64,000 bases of DNA from Paracyclopina nana. Taxonomy: Eukaryota > Arthropoda > Copepoda > Cyclopoida > Cyclopettidae. The notes beneath the pieces were generated by a model that had not been told where the DNA came from, did not search any database, and saw nothing but the letters and a program-made list of their open reading frames with translations. Below are positions 1 through 9,527 of the stretch, one piece after another. The position numbers were made by a program, and so were the translations under genes. Location: NCBI GenBank assembly GCA_019096065.1, contig JAGUCH010000004.1, forward strand, positions 5,332,001 through 5,396,000. The letters are read 5' to 3'. How positions within the stretch are numbered: position 1 is the first letter of the stretch; every line of letters begins with the position of its first letter.

Positions 1-1017
1 GCTGCCGCTCAGCTCGACTCACCGACGGTGCCTTTCGTGGAACATCGGCTCCGCTCCAATCAACTCAAGGAGAAGCCTAAGATCGACGATCTTCTTGTCA
101 TCAACCCGGAGGTCGACGATTCAAGCGTGCCCTTTGAACAATGGGGTTGGAAGATGCAGCTATACGCCTGGACTATGGGCACATTGCCTGTAGCCGTCGG
201 CTTTGCTCTCGGTACTCGGTTCATGGAGTTACATAAGTACGACATGCGAAGCGACTGCCTGCGTTTCGTGCATCTGGGTATGGATCTGGTGAGGAACAGG
301 CCTGGGATCTGCCATGTCGCTGGCACTGACCGCGATCGTCGACCATTTGGAAAGGATGAAGCTTATCGCAAGTCTCTGTCCTCTGAAGGGCTGCCCTTGA
401 AACCTCAGTGGTTCCACCTGTTGCCTAGTGCTGCCAGCTCTGTAAACGAAGGAGCCGTGGCCAGGAAGTTCCTGCTACGTGGTTTGCCCTACTCCCTGGA
501 TTTGTTCGGACTGAAGAAGGCCGCTGCCGCTGACTTTCTCGCTTATGTCGGTGCTCCCCTCAGTGGACTTAGCTACAAGGATTTAGTCAAGAATCTTCTG
601 AGGCCTGGCCAGTACAACCCTCATCTGTGCTCTCGTTGTGGCAGCCCAGAGCATCCATCGGACTCAGGCGAGTGCTCCTCGTGGCTGCTGAGGTGCATCT
701 ACTGCAACTCTTCCGACCACCTCGTCGAGGTCTGTGAGAAGATGCTGGAGCGCTGTGAGCTTTGCCAAGATCTTGGCCACAACAAGCAGCAACATCAGAC
801 CGACAATTGGATTGCCCTCAGGGAAAAGTTCGCCATCTTTAGCCTTTTGCATCACAAGCTTTTCTACCTGCATGACGGGATGGGGCTGGATCTGAAGGAA
901 GATTCTGAAGGTCGAGTGGTCTTGGACTTAGTAGCCGATGAGAAAGGCCGCAATTTTGCCGATCGCCCTGTGCCGTTCACCTTGGCATCATGCTCGATCG
1001 TGGAGGGGCGTCTGTAA
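1..1017 (+). CDS. CCHC zinc-knuckle protein, gag-like, 5' end outside the window
   Basis: The frame is open from base 1, so the start lies upstream; at least 338 residues are present and it ends in TAA at 1015-1017. The C-terminal half has three knuckle-like clusters: C-x2-C-x4-H-x6-C, a canonical C-x2-C-x4-H-x4-C (CIYCNSSDHLVEVC), and C-x2-C-x4-H-x4-H, about 190-245 residues into the visible part. Such knuckles bind single-stranded nucleic acid and are typical of retroelement Gag/ORF1 proteins, but also occur in cellular RNA-binding proteins. The codon use is richer in G and C than in the neighbouring genes. No protease or reverse transcriptase follows, so this is either the end of a retroelement ORF1 or a domesticated gag-like gene. 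I do not recognise the N-terminal part. Confidence 0.55.
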   Translation, partial: AAAQLDSPTVPFVEHRLRSNQLKEKPKIDDLLVINPEVDDSSVPFEQWGWKMQLYAWTMGTLPVAVGFALGTRFMELHKYDMRSDCLRFVHLGMDLVRNRPGICHVAGTDRDRRPFGKDEAYRKSLSSEGLPLKPQWFHLLPSAASSVNEGAVARKFLLRGLPYSLDLFGLKKAAAADFLAYVGAPLSGLSYKDLVKNLLRPGQYNPHLCSRCGSPEHPSDSGECSSWLLRCIYCNSSDHLVEVCEKMLERCELCQDLGHNKQQHQTDNWIALREKFAIFSLLHHKLFYLHDGMGLDLKEDSEGRVVLDLVADEKGRNFADRPVPFTLASCSIVEGRL

Positions 1018-1373
1018 CGGCCAGAACTGGGCCGACGGCCTCCTCATCGTGGCCACCATCTTTAATTACCTTGTCATTATCTAATTACCTTGTGAATATG
1101 TTTGTTATGATGCTAGCGGATCTCAGTATATCTTACCGCCAATTCAGTGTGATAATAAATACGTGTGATAGAATTCAAAGTTGGAGTTTTATTGATTCCT
1201 TTATTCGATGTATCCAATGGGAGGGTTAATCCTGACCATTACAATCTCTTCTCTACATAATTTGTTATTTGCTAAAACCTGGGCTTTCAAAATGATATAG
1301 GAAAGGCGAATGTAATTAAATTATTAATTATCAGATTAATCATGCCAAACTTTGGTCAGTTCTCTGGGCAAAA
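1018..1373. other. Intergenic, nothing recognised
   Basis: AT-rich spacer between the gag-like ORF and the DEG/ENaC gene. An AATAAA-like string (gtgataataaatac, near 1150-1163) could be the poly(A) signal of the upstream gene. No supported coding exon or RNA gene was found. Confidence 0.5.
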
Positions 1374-3414
1374 ATGGCAATTCAAGTTGGGCCAGCAAAA
1401 AAAGACATTTTCATGGCAAACCTCAGCGATGAGGAGCCAAAAGAAAACAAGTGCATTGAGATCATCAAAAAGTATTTCATTGAAACCTCAATTCATGGTT
1501 TGAAGTACATTTTTGAGAATGGAAGGCATGTGACTGAACGGATCTTTTGGCTGATTGCTTGTGGGTGTCTGTGGGCTATTGGTTTCTTCTTGATAGCTCA
1601 AGTGAGAAATTCTTACTTCAGCTCATTAAAATCATTTTATAATAACCCTTTTCTTCGAATAGATCATTCAAAAATGGCAAGACAGTCCTGTCTTGGTATC
1701 TTTTGACTCCAAGGTGACACCAATTTGGGAGATTCCATTTCCAGCAGTGACCATTTGTAACATGAACAAGGTTCGAAAAAGTAGGGTGGAGTATGTGGAA
1801 GCTCAAAAGGCAGCCAATCCCTCAGAGATCAAGTGGCACCATGAACTTCTTTTCATTGATGAAGTGTGTCACGGTCAAGGCCACACCAGTGAAAGCGCTA
1901 GCGAAGCAGAATCTGAGGAAATTAACATCGATGGAAAAGAGCTCCATAAATTGCTGGCAGATTTTGCTCATCCATGTGACAGGATGATTCTGAGGTAGTA
2001 TACACGAATACTTGATAAATATGTGCAATTTTAGAAAGCAATACTATTCTCAGGTGCCGCTATGGTGGTCATGAAAGAAACTGCTCAAATCTCTTTAGGC
2101 CTGTGATCACTGATGAAGGTCAATGCTGCACCTTCAACATGGCTCCGGAATCTATGATTTTTAGAAAAGAGGTGAAAGTCAAGCGCAGCTTTCCTCGCAA
2201 AATAGCTATCATGTTCATGATTGCAGCAGCTCCTTGAAGAGTTTCAGGCCACAGACGAAGAAATCAAGCTATGGGGAAGATGGGACGTGCAAAATGGGTA
2301 CAAGGATGGGCTGCCACCCCCGATCGAAATCGAGCATGGAGAGGACATTGAGGAGAAGCTCAAGGATGAACCCATGCCAAGGAGAGGTGTTGCTCCAGGC
2401 AGACATTCAGGACTGTCGCTTCTTCTCAATGCTCATGTTGATGACTACTTCTGCTCAGGCGGCGAGTCGGTGGGATTCAAGGCGCTTTTCCATTCGCCCT
2501 CGGTAAGCCCAGAGTTGGTTGAATTTGGTTTCGCAATTGCCACAGGTATATTGAAAGATTCAAGCGAAACGGCCAAGTAATTCATTACTTATCAATGAAG
2601 GCACTGAAAACTTCATGCCCATCAATGCCGAGGTGATTTATGCACAGGAATCTGTTCATGGCATTTCGCATACGAAGAAGGCATGCTTTCTGCAAGATGA
2701 AAAGTACCTGAGGTACTTTCAAGCCTATGCTTTTTCCAATTGCATGACCGAATGCTTGGCTAACTACACTTACCAAGAGTGTGAATGCGTTGACTACTAC
2801 ATGCCAAGGGATCAAAATTCGATGCCCATTTGCTCTCCGTCAAAGGTCGAGTGCATCGAAGAAGCCATAGAGGTTGTTGAAGCTTCAGCTTATGACCCAG
2901 AAGGACCAGTTGGGAAATGTGAATGTATCCCTGCGTGCACAGAGATGAAGTTTCCCTTTAAGGTGTCGACTTCTAAGCTTAATGGTGCCAAAGGCTTGCA
3001 TGTAAGTTGATCAACCACATATTGCTCTCCTGCCCTTGCCCAAAGATTGTGCTTACAGGTAAAAGACAAACTGAAGACCGATTTTCCTGACCTTGAAGAC
3101 GATAAATATGTTGACGACAATGTTGCCATAGTGCATATTTTCCATGAGGACTCGAACTTTTTGAAGAACCAAAGAGCAGAGGTACTTGATAGCACATGAC
3201 CTAAATAGCATATTTATTGAGGCCATTCCTTTTTCTGAAGCTTTTCAGCATTGTGGATTTGCTCTCGTACGTTGGCGGTGTACTAGGACTTTGCCTTGGC
3301 TTCAGTGCCATGTCTGCTCTTGAATGTATATACTTTTTCACGCTGCGGCTTGGCCTCAACATCAGGTATCGAAGAGATGAACCTGATGTGGTTGGAAGTT
3401 TGTTTGAAAGCTAA
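1374..3414 (+). CDS. DEG/ENaC (pickpocket-like) sodium channel
   Basis: Seven exons: 1374-1601, 1663-1994, 2054-2171, 2227-2545, 2601-3001, 3059-3181 and 3241-3414, all GT-AG with introns of 55-61 bp and consistent phases, giving 564 residues. Family hallmarks in order: a His-Gly gating motif (IHG) just before TM1 (about residues 56-76), the PFPAVTIC post-TM1 motif, the cysteine-rich extracellular domain (CCTFN; then a GFKALFHSP block), and TM2 with the G-x-S selectivity filter (GFS). The family makes trimeric amiloride-sensitive, ligand- or mechano-gated Na+ channels in the plasma membrane. A second Met at 1413 is possible as start. The subfamily and ligand cannot be told from sequence. Its AATAAA (3448-3453) lies inside the coding end of the convergent ACBD6 gene. 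Confidence 0.9.
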
Positions 3415-3443
3415 AATTCATTATTATTCGTCTCTTTGATGAT

Positions 3444-4172
3444 TTACAATAAATCTTGAAATTGTGCCATAATGCTAGGGTCCTCAATTGTGTCTTTGGC
3501 GGTAAGACCCTCGCTGTCAGTGATGTATTGGTTGATATTATGCTTCAGTAGGGTCTCGATCACGGACGCATCTCCAATGCTGCATGCGTAATGCAAAGCT
3601 GTCTGGCCTTCTCCATCAAGAGCATTAACATCAGCTCCATAGTTTATGAGGATGTCGATAACTGCTGGGTATCCTCTGTCAGCAGCCCAGTGAATAGGCA
3701 ACATGTCATTGCTGATTTCAGTATGGACCAAGTCAGGGTTGACAGCAAGGACTCGGGAGACCCAAGCTAGATTTCCCTCCTGGATCCAATCTATGAGTGT
3801 CTTTTCACAGTCTTGAAGCTCGGGCTCCTTCACGCCAGACATGATGCTCACACTATTGCCACAGCTGAATTCTCTGGATGGTCTTGGTGGAAGGCAGACA
3901 GCTTTTGTCTCCCAATTTGGGTCAATGCTGTTCAGTCGAGCAACATATTCAGTCATTGCAGTCTCCTTGGTCATGTTGCCCAATTCTTGCCAAGCATTCC
4001 ACTTGTGCCTGCCTTGGTAGTCGAAGAATCCAGGCTTGGGTATGTCGCACGGCCCATTCTGAGCCTGCTTGAATCTGGCATAGAAATATAGCAAGTCAAT
4101 GGTGTCTAGCTTGCCAGCCAAGGTGGTCAAGTAGTTGGCGGCGGACTCAAATCTTTCACTGAGACCCTCCAT
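3444..4172 (-). CDS. ACBD6: Acyl-CoA-binding domain-containing protein 6
   Basis: Single-exon CDS of 242 residues (human ACBD6 is 282). The N-terminal ~90 residues are an acyl-CoA-binding domain with YARFKQAQNGPCDIPKPGFF and KWNAWQELG, matching the YxxYKQ and KWxAW ligand-binding motifs. The C-terminal part (about residues 125-215) has ankyrin repeats (MLPIHWAADRGY; GQTALHYACSIGD). The family binds long-chain acyl-CoA and supports protein N-myristoylation. The ATG at 4172-4170 has a strong Kozak context (A at -3, G at +4) and lies inside the last codons of METTL23 on the same strand, so both are probably translated from one transcript or a processed dicistronic precursor. Confidence 0.9.
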   Translation of the reverse strand: MEGLSERFESAANYLTTLAGKLDTIDLLYFYARFKQAQNGPCDIPKPGFFDYQGRHKWNAWQELGNMTKETAMTEYVARLNSIDPNWETKAVCLPPRPSREFSCGNSVSIMSGVKEPELQDCEKTLIDWIQEGNLAWVSRVLAVNPDLVHTEISNDMLPIHWAADRGYPAVIDILINYGADVNALDGEGQTALHYACSIGDASVIETLLKHNINQYITDSEGLTAKDTIEDPSIMAQFQDLL

Positions 4173-5316
4173 GGTTTTCGGGGAAAATTTTGAGAATGAA
4201 TATGGTGTGTTTGCCCGTCAAATCAGTCTCACTGATGCCTGTTTGCTTCAGGAATTCACGCGGGAAAATGTAGGAGCACTTGAGCTTCCACTTGATCAGT
4301 AGCTCTTCAATGCTCCAGTTACTGCTCCTCTCTTGAACAGCTATCAGGACTTGGGCTTGGGGGTGATTTTCCAACAGAAATGAGATTGTGATGAGCAAAG
4401 GCTCGAATACTTCAGGATCGTAAAAGAGATCCGATCCAATGATGTAGTCAATTTTGGTATCACAAATGTCAAACAGTTCTTGAGTGTATTCGCCCCAAGT
4501 CAGTCCTACTACTTGCACGTGATTGGTGTCAGTCAATTGATTGATTTTGACCGCTTCCTCAATGTTCTTGAGAGTATCCTCTTGCCAAAAGTCATCAGTG
4601 AGGAAGACTTTACTGGCGCCAAATTTGGCACACAAGAGTCCGGGTAAAGCTGTGCCTGATCCCAGTTCGAGCACGGATTGGCCTTTGATCTCCTCTTGTT
4701 TCAGCCACAAATACCAGGCAAGGACAGGAGCTGAAGGCCACAAGTAAAGTCCGTATGAGGCTGCTAATTGTTCAGGAATGACAACTTCCACTGGACTTTT
4801 CGTATCGTCGTGTTCTAGGGTCAAATCGACCGGATTCCGCTTGAAGGGCTTGAAAATGAACTTACGGCACCTTGGTTTGGGTGTTTTGAATTCGGAGCAG
4901 CTCTCTTGTGGAACAGCACTGGCCGAGCTTGTGGACGGGACGGGATCAGCTGTTGGATTATTAGCTGGTTCCGGTGACAATTTCCTGAGCTTGACGATCT
5001 GACAAAGCTCCAAAGTAGACAGATCCAGAGAAAAGTCTCCGCGTTGGTCGTCTAACTGCACCAAGCTGAGATTCGACAGGGATTCGCTCAGGTGAGAAAA
5101 CCAGTCAAAGTCGTCTTTGCTGAACAACGTTTGTACGTCTAGGAATCCGTTCAAATCGATGAGATGAAATGAGTCGAATTGCTTTTTGTGATGTTGAAGC
5201 TGAGAAATGGCCGCTCGTTTCTTTTTCCTCGGACTCTTCTCTCTTAGAGTTTCTTCTTTAGCTCCTTCCTCGTCTGAGCTGTTTTTGTAACTGACGAGCC
5301 GATTATTTTCGCTCAT
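4156..5316 (-). CDS. METTL23: METTL23-type arginine methyltransferase with N-terminal extension
   Basis: Single-exon CDS of 386 residues. The C-terminal ~200 residues match METTL23: SAM-binding motif I (VLELGSGTALPGLL), YLWPSAPVLAWYLW before it, VVGLTWGEY, the post-II block DYIIGSDLFYDPEVFEPLL, and a terminal GKHTIFIL. The family is a class I SAM-dependent methyltransferase reported to modify histone H3 arginine. An N-terminal ~180 residues, Ser/Glu/Lys-rich with a basic patch (SPRKKKR), is absent from human METTL23 (190 residues) and may carry a nuclear localisation signal. I start at the ATG at 5316-5314; the frame is open further upstream but without an ATG. The last 17 nt overlap the ACBD6 start. 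Confidence 0.85.
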   Translation of the reverse strand: MSENNRLVSYKNSSDEEGAKEETLREKSPRKKKRAAISQLQHHKKQFDSFHLIDLNGFLDVQTLFSKDDFDWFSHLSESLSNLSLVQLDDQRGDFSLDLSTLELCQIVKLRKLSPEPANNPTADPVPSTSSASAVPQESCSEFKTPKPRCRKFIFKPFKRNPVDLTLEHDDTKSPVEVVIPEQLAASYGLYLWPSAPVLAWYLWLKQEEIKGQSVLELGSGTALPGLLCAKFGASKVFLTDDFWQEDTLKNIEEAVKINQLTDTNHVQVVGLTWGEYTQELFDICDTKIDYIIGSDLFYDPEVFEPLLITISFLLENHPQAQVLIAVQERSSNWSIEELLIKWKLKCSYIFPREFLKQTGISETDLTGKHTIFILKIFPENHGGSQ

Positions 5317-6349
5317 GTCAACATTGTCGGCGTCTTCCGCGAAATGGAATGTGCCAATGTGGTTGAAAATTGTAAACAAAAGCTGAGTTATTTTTGCCTA
5401 GGGTTGACTACACTTGTACTTTCACCTACCTAAAACTTATGAACTTCGTTATAATCCATTAAAGAATTTAACATTGAATGATTACTTTAAATTGATCTTA
5501 ATTGTTGCACTAAACGTTACGGAGATAGAAGTATTACTCGCCATGAGTGATGCAAAAATGTCCATCAATTTGATCGACCCTAGTTTACTGCGAGTGGAGC
5601 CTAGGGTCTTCTTGAAGGAAAAGGCTGCTGCTTTTGCTAAGTTAGCTTTCTAAGCTTTTTCTTCCCACGAGAAGGAAGGTTGACTCCTCAGCCTTCCATG
5701 ACAGCGACTTTGGCGACGCTTTTTCGACATATTTAAGCCAATTGTCACTTGACTCGAGGTGCATCAAGGTGAGTGTCCACTTGATTATTCTCTGCCTGCC
5801 CTCCAGCCAACATTCCGGTTCCAATAGTAAAAATTGCTTCAAGCTGTAAGCTGACCATGCACTATTTCCTTGAAACGCTGAAAATTATTTTGCGCTGAAA
5901 AAGGTAGAAAATAGGAGCAGAACCGGTTTCAGGTGAGAATTCCGGTGCTGGATAAAAAACGAGTTCGGCTTCTATATTTGTGTCAAAATCAGAGAGTAAA
6001 AAACGAGTTTCATTGTCAGCTTTGCCATCATCAGTTTTGCTACTTTAACATGAATAATCGCAAGACTTCGTCTTCTTCGCTCAAGCTTCGGGTAAATCCT
6101 GCTTGTCAGTCCTATTCAGGCTGTTCTACTGGCCTTGAGCTATTCATTAATTCTTAATTAATTCAAGTAATGAAACTTGAGCATGATTTTGTGCTGCTCT
6201 GCAACAACAGTTTAGCACTATTATAATGGATAAGAAAAGAGCAAGTCGTGTTGTGGCAGTTGTAAGGCTTATCAGTTATATTATATATTGATTGTCCTTT
6301 TATTATCTTTGATTGAAAGGCCAGCAGCAGTTCGAGCAGCATTAAAACA
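5317..6349. other. Intergenic, divergent 5' regions of METTL23 and the Fray-like kinase
   Basis: About 1 kb without a supported gene. A 36-codon ATG frame (5544-5653, +) and a minus-strand frame (5642-5842) exist but show no domain, splice support or codon bias. The stretch must hold the promoters of both flanking genes; I see no clear TATA box. Confidence 0.45.
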
Positions 6350-8129
6350 ATGTCGGACAGCAATGGGCCCGATTTGAGTCCCTCGACGACTACGACGACC
6401 TCGACCTTGTCCTCCCCTGGGGCTGTCACGCCCCCTTCAGCCTCCACTTCTCCAGGAGGTCATCACCAAGCTGGACATCAAGGCCATGGGCAAAAGCCAC
6501 CATGGCCCAATACGGCTGACGATTATGAAATCAAAGAAGTGATTGGCGTTGGAGCAACGGCTGTGGTTCATGCTGCCTATTGCAAACCCCGTGATGAAGT
6601 AGGGCTCTCAATTTGTACAGTTTAATTAGTGTAATTATGCAACGTCGCCTAATAGGATTGTGCCATAAAAAGAATCAATTTGGAAAAGTGGAACACCAGC
6701 ATGGATGAGTTGTTGAAGGAGATTCAAGCCATGTCCTCATGCAATCATGAGAACGTCGTGACCTATTTCACCAGCTTTGTCTACAAAGAGGAGCTTTGGC
6801 TCGTGCTCAGGCTCCTCAGCTCTGGCTCATTGTTGGACATCATCAGGGCGAAAATGAAGAATGACCCCACCAGCAAAAATGGAGTCCTTGACGAGGTCAC
6901 AATTGCCACTGTCCTCAAGGAAGTCTTGAGGGGCTTGGAATATCTTCACAATAACGGTAGCAGAAAAACTGTCAATCTCGAGATTTTTCACTGTTTTGCA
7001 TTTATGGGTGACAGGTCACATTCATCGCGATATCAAGGCTGGCAACATTTTGCTCGGAGCTGAAGGCCAGGTGCAAATTGCGGATTTCGGTGTCTCGGCA
7101 TGGCTCGTGACCGGTGGAGACATGAACAGGGCCAAGTCGAGACACACTTTTGTGGGCACCCCATGCTGGATGGCACCTGAGGTGATGGAGCAGGTGACTG
7201 GATATGACTACAAAGCAGACATTTGGTCTTTTGGCATCACTGCCATCGAGCTGGCCACTGGCACAGCTCCCTACCATAAATATCCACCCATGAAGGTCAC
7301 TACTATTTAAGCTATTTTTATTAGCTATGTTCTATGAGACTCCTACCCAGGTATTGATGCTGACGCTGCAAAATGAACCTCCCAACTTGGATTCCGGATC
7401 GGAGGACAAGGAGCAGTATAAAGTGTATGGGAAGACCTTTAGGAAAATGATCAGTGAGTGCTTGCAGAAGGACCCAACGAAGCGGCCAACGGCCTCTGAG
7501 CTGCTCAAGCATCCTTTCTTCAAGAACAAGGCCAAAGACAGGGCTTTCCTGCAAAAGCACCTGGTCTCTTCTGCCCCTTCCATTGAAGCTAGAGTTCCTA
7601 GGTCAAGACCTCAGCGTGGGGCCTCAGGGAGGCTGCATAGGAACCCAGACGGTGACTGGGTCTGGAGCTCTGATTCAGACGACGAAGATAGCGATGATGA
7701 AGAGGTCAGCCCAGTGGTTGAGGATGTTCCTCCTCCCAAGCAAGTGGTGGAGGTGATTCAACTAAAAATTCAGCTTTATCATTCATTTGACCACTTGTCC
7801 ATTTGTAGCCTCCTCCTCCGGTTGAAGTTAGCCAAAGGACCTTGAACATTGTGCTGAGGATGAGAAATCCTCGCAAGGAGTTGAACGACATCCGATTCGA
7901 ATATCAGCCCACCAAAGACACGGCTGAAGGCATCGCTCAAGAACTCCTCGGCACAGGTTTGATCTCTTCCGACGATGTGACACCCATGGCCACAAGTCTC
8001 AAGACCATTATCGTCAATCCCCCTCCAAGCAAGGTTATCACTTTTAGGGTTAAAACTGGATTCAACGAGGGCGACGTGCTAGACGAGCAGAACCTCAATG
8101 GTTTTGCACAACTCAGTTTGACAGATTAA
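6350..8129 (+). CDS. OXSR1: OXSR1/STK39 (SPAK/OSR1, Fray) Ser/Thr kinase
   Basis: Five exons: 6350-6598, 6656-6956, 7015-7295, 7351-7752 and 7809-8129, giving 517 residues (human OSR1 is 527). A Ser/Thr/Pro/His-rich N-terminus (about 50 residues) precedes a GCK-VI kinase domain with a Gly-rich loop ([13 protein letters not shown]), catalytic Lys ([11 protein letters not shown]), [15 protein letters not shown] and the activation segment [12 protein letters not shown], whose preceding Thr is the WNK target. The C-terminus holds the conserved CCT/PF2 domain ([14 protein letters not shown] to GFAQLSLTD), which docks RFxV/I motifs of WNK and SLC12 cotransporters. It is expected to act in the WNK-SPAK/OSR1 ion and volume control pathway. 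I cannot tell whether it is the single arthropod Fray or one of two paralogues. Confidence 0.94.
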
Positions 8130-8659
8130 CAGTTCACAAATTCAAAGGAAAGAAGAAGAAAAGTTCTAGTGCTGACATGCTCATATCTGTACTTCCAAAT
8201 GTATGACTAGCGTCGTCTCCGCCTCTTATTATTATGAATATTAAAGTCAACCGAATTCCAGGTTTATCTCTCTGGTCTTTTCTTCACGACTCTTGCTCTT
8301 ATCCAGTAGAAAAACTTGAACACAATATTTGGCATATTAAAATGAAGTAGTAGTGAGATTTTCACACGCAATGAAGCCCATAAACATGCAAGTACGGAAG
8401 ATGAAGACAACGTGGTCTTATGTCACTTAACAGAGGTAAATCCTCAACATAATTTAGCCGCGGGTTTTTACAAAGAATTACGAAGAATTCTAATTAAATT
8501 TGCACGTGCGCCGCAGCATCTTCAGCATGTCGCAAAATCAATTAACAGTGGCGTCGGCTCCGCCTCCGAAATGCTAAAAATCATCAAGACCATTAAACCA
8601 CCAACGGAATTTAAATCCCCCAGAGATCCACTTGATGGCGTTATAGCATCAGTTGTGAA
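8130..8659. other. Intergenic, nothing firmly recognised
   Basis: Spacer between the kinase and the next gene. An 87-codon open frame ending at 8675 has no ATG at its beginning, no recognisable domain and overlaps the next start codon; I do not call it. Confidence 0.45.
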
Positions 8660-9489
8660 ATGGCAACCCATCTAGAAGTAGTGCCGCATTCTGGAGTTCA
8701 GGTGATTGAGCAAGACCCCATAAAAGCCATGAGATATTACTTCACTATCCAATCCTTCTTGCTGTCGATCAAGGAGAAAATGATGGACGAATTGTATGAT
8801 GGCTACTGGGCTATGAATATGCAAGTTCATGGCTTCAGGTCAATCCTCTTGTGGATCCTAGGATATGGGGCTATGTATATGTTGGCCCTAACTGGCTGCA
8901 TAAATGGCATAGTGTGGATTATCCCTGTCTTCATAGCTTGCTGTCATTGCATCGTTGCCATGTTCGTCGACCCAAGGGACAACCTAGTGACAAGTGCCTA
9001 CGAGACAGGCTTGATAATTTCATTGACACACGTGGGCTTTGTCATATATGGCAAGTTCTACGCTCCTCCGATCATCTACAGCATCTTCGACATCTTACCA
9101 GTAAGAATTGCATAATCAAAATTCTATCTTTTTACTATTTTCTTCACAAATTAAGAATGTTTCAGATGTTGCTGCTGATGTCAGCCCTGACAACCACAGT
9201 GCTATGGGACTCTGAAAGGTACAACATTCTTAGGGTGAATGTTATCTACCTTTGCAGCCTGCTCATGTTCTTCATCGTGTTCATGCAAGCTGTCAACCCG
9301 GACTTTGAAAATCGCAGCTTCGCCTTGGTCAAATGGGACCAATGTCGGCTGAAGAGCCCGAAAGAGGCTTACTTGCTCCAGCAAGCCACGTGGATGTGCC
9401 TCACCCTGGCCAATACATTGATGTCAGCCTTGAGCTACCGCCGATCCGTGATGAGCAGAGAAATGCTAGCCAACATGGACTACCTTTAG
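8660..9489 (+). CDS. Multi-pass membrane protein, unrecognised family
   Basis: Two exons, 8660-9100 and 9166-9489, joined by a 65-bp GT-AG intron in phase 0, giving 254 residues. After a polar ~55-residue N-terminus there are about four to six hydrophobic segments: SILLWILGYGAMYMLALTG, GIVWIIPVFIACCHCIVAMFV, GLIISLTHVGFVIYG to the splice junction, MLLLMSALTTTVL, NVIYLCSLLMFFIVFMQAV and a shorter one near the end. No signal peptide or catalytic motif is visible. It ends 38 bp from the convergent COPS2 stop. I do not assign a function; a family too divergent for me to recognise by eye is likely. Confidence 0.65.
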
Positions 9490-9527
9490 TGACACATTTA
9501 ACGCATTTTATTCATTTTTTAGCCGAT

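Noticed and set aside
4156..5379. METTL23 start at 5379
   Set aside because: That codon is TTG; the first ATG in frame is at 5316.
5414..5842. Short frames on both strands between METTL23 and the kinase
   Set aside because: No ATG at the start of the longer one, no homology by eye, no splice context; typical of chance frames in AT-rich spacer.
8412..8675. 87-codon plus-strand frame before the membrane-protein gene
   Set aside because: It begins with GTG, has no domain or splice support, and its end overlaps the better-supported ATG at 8660.
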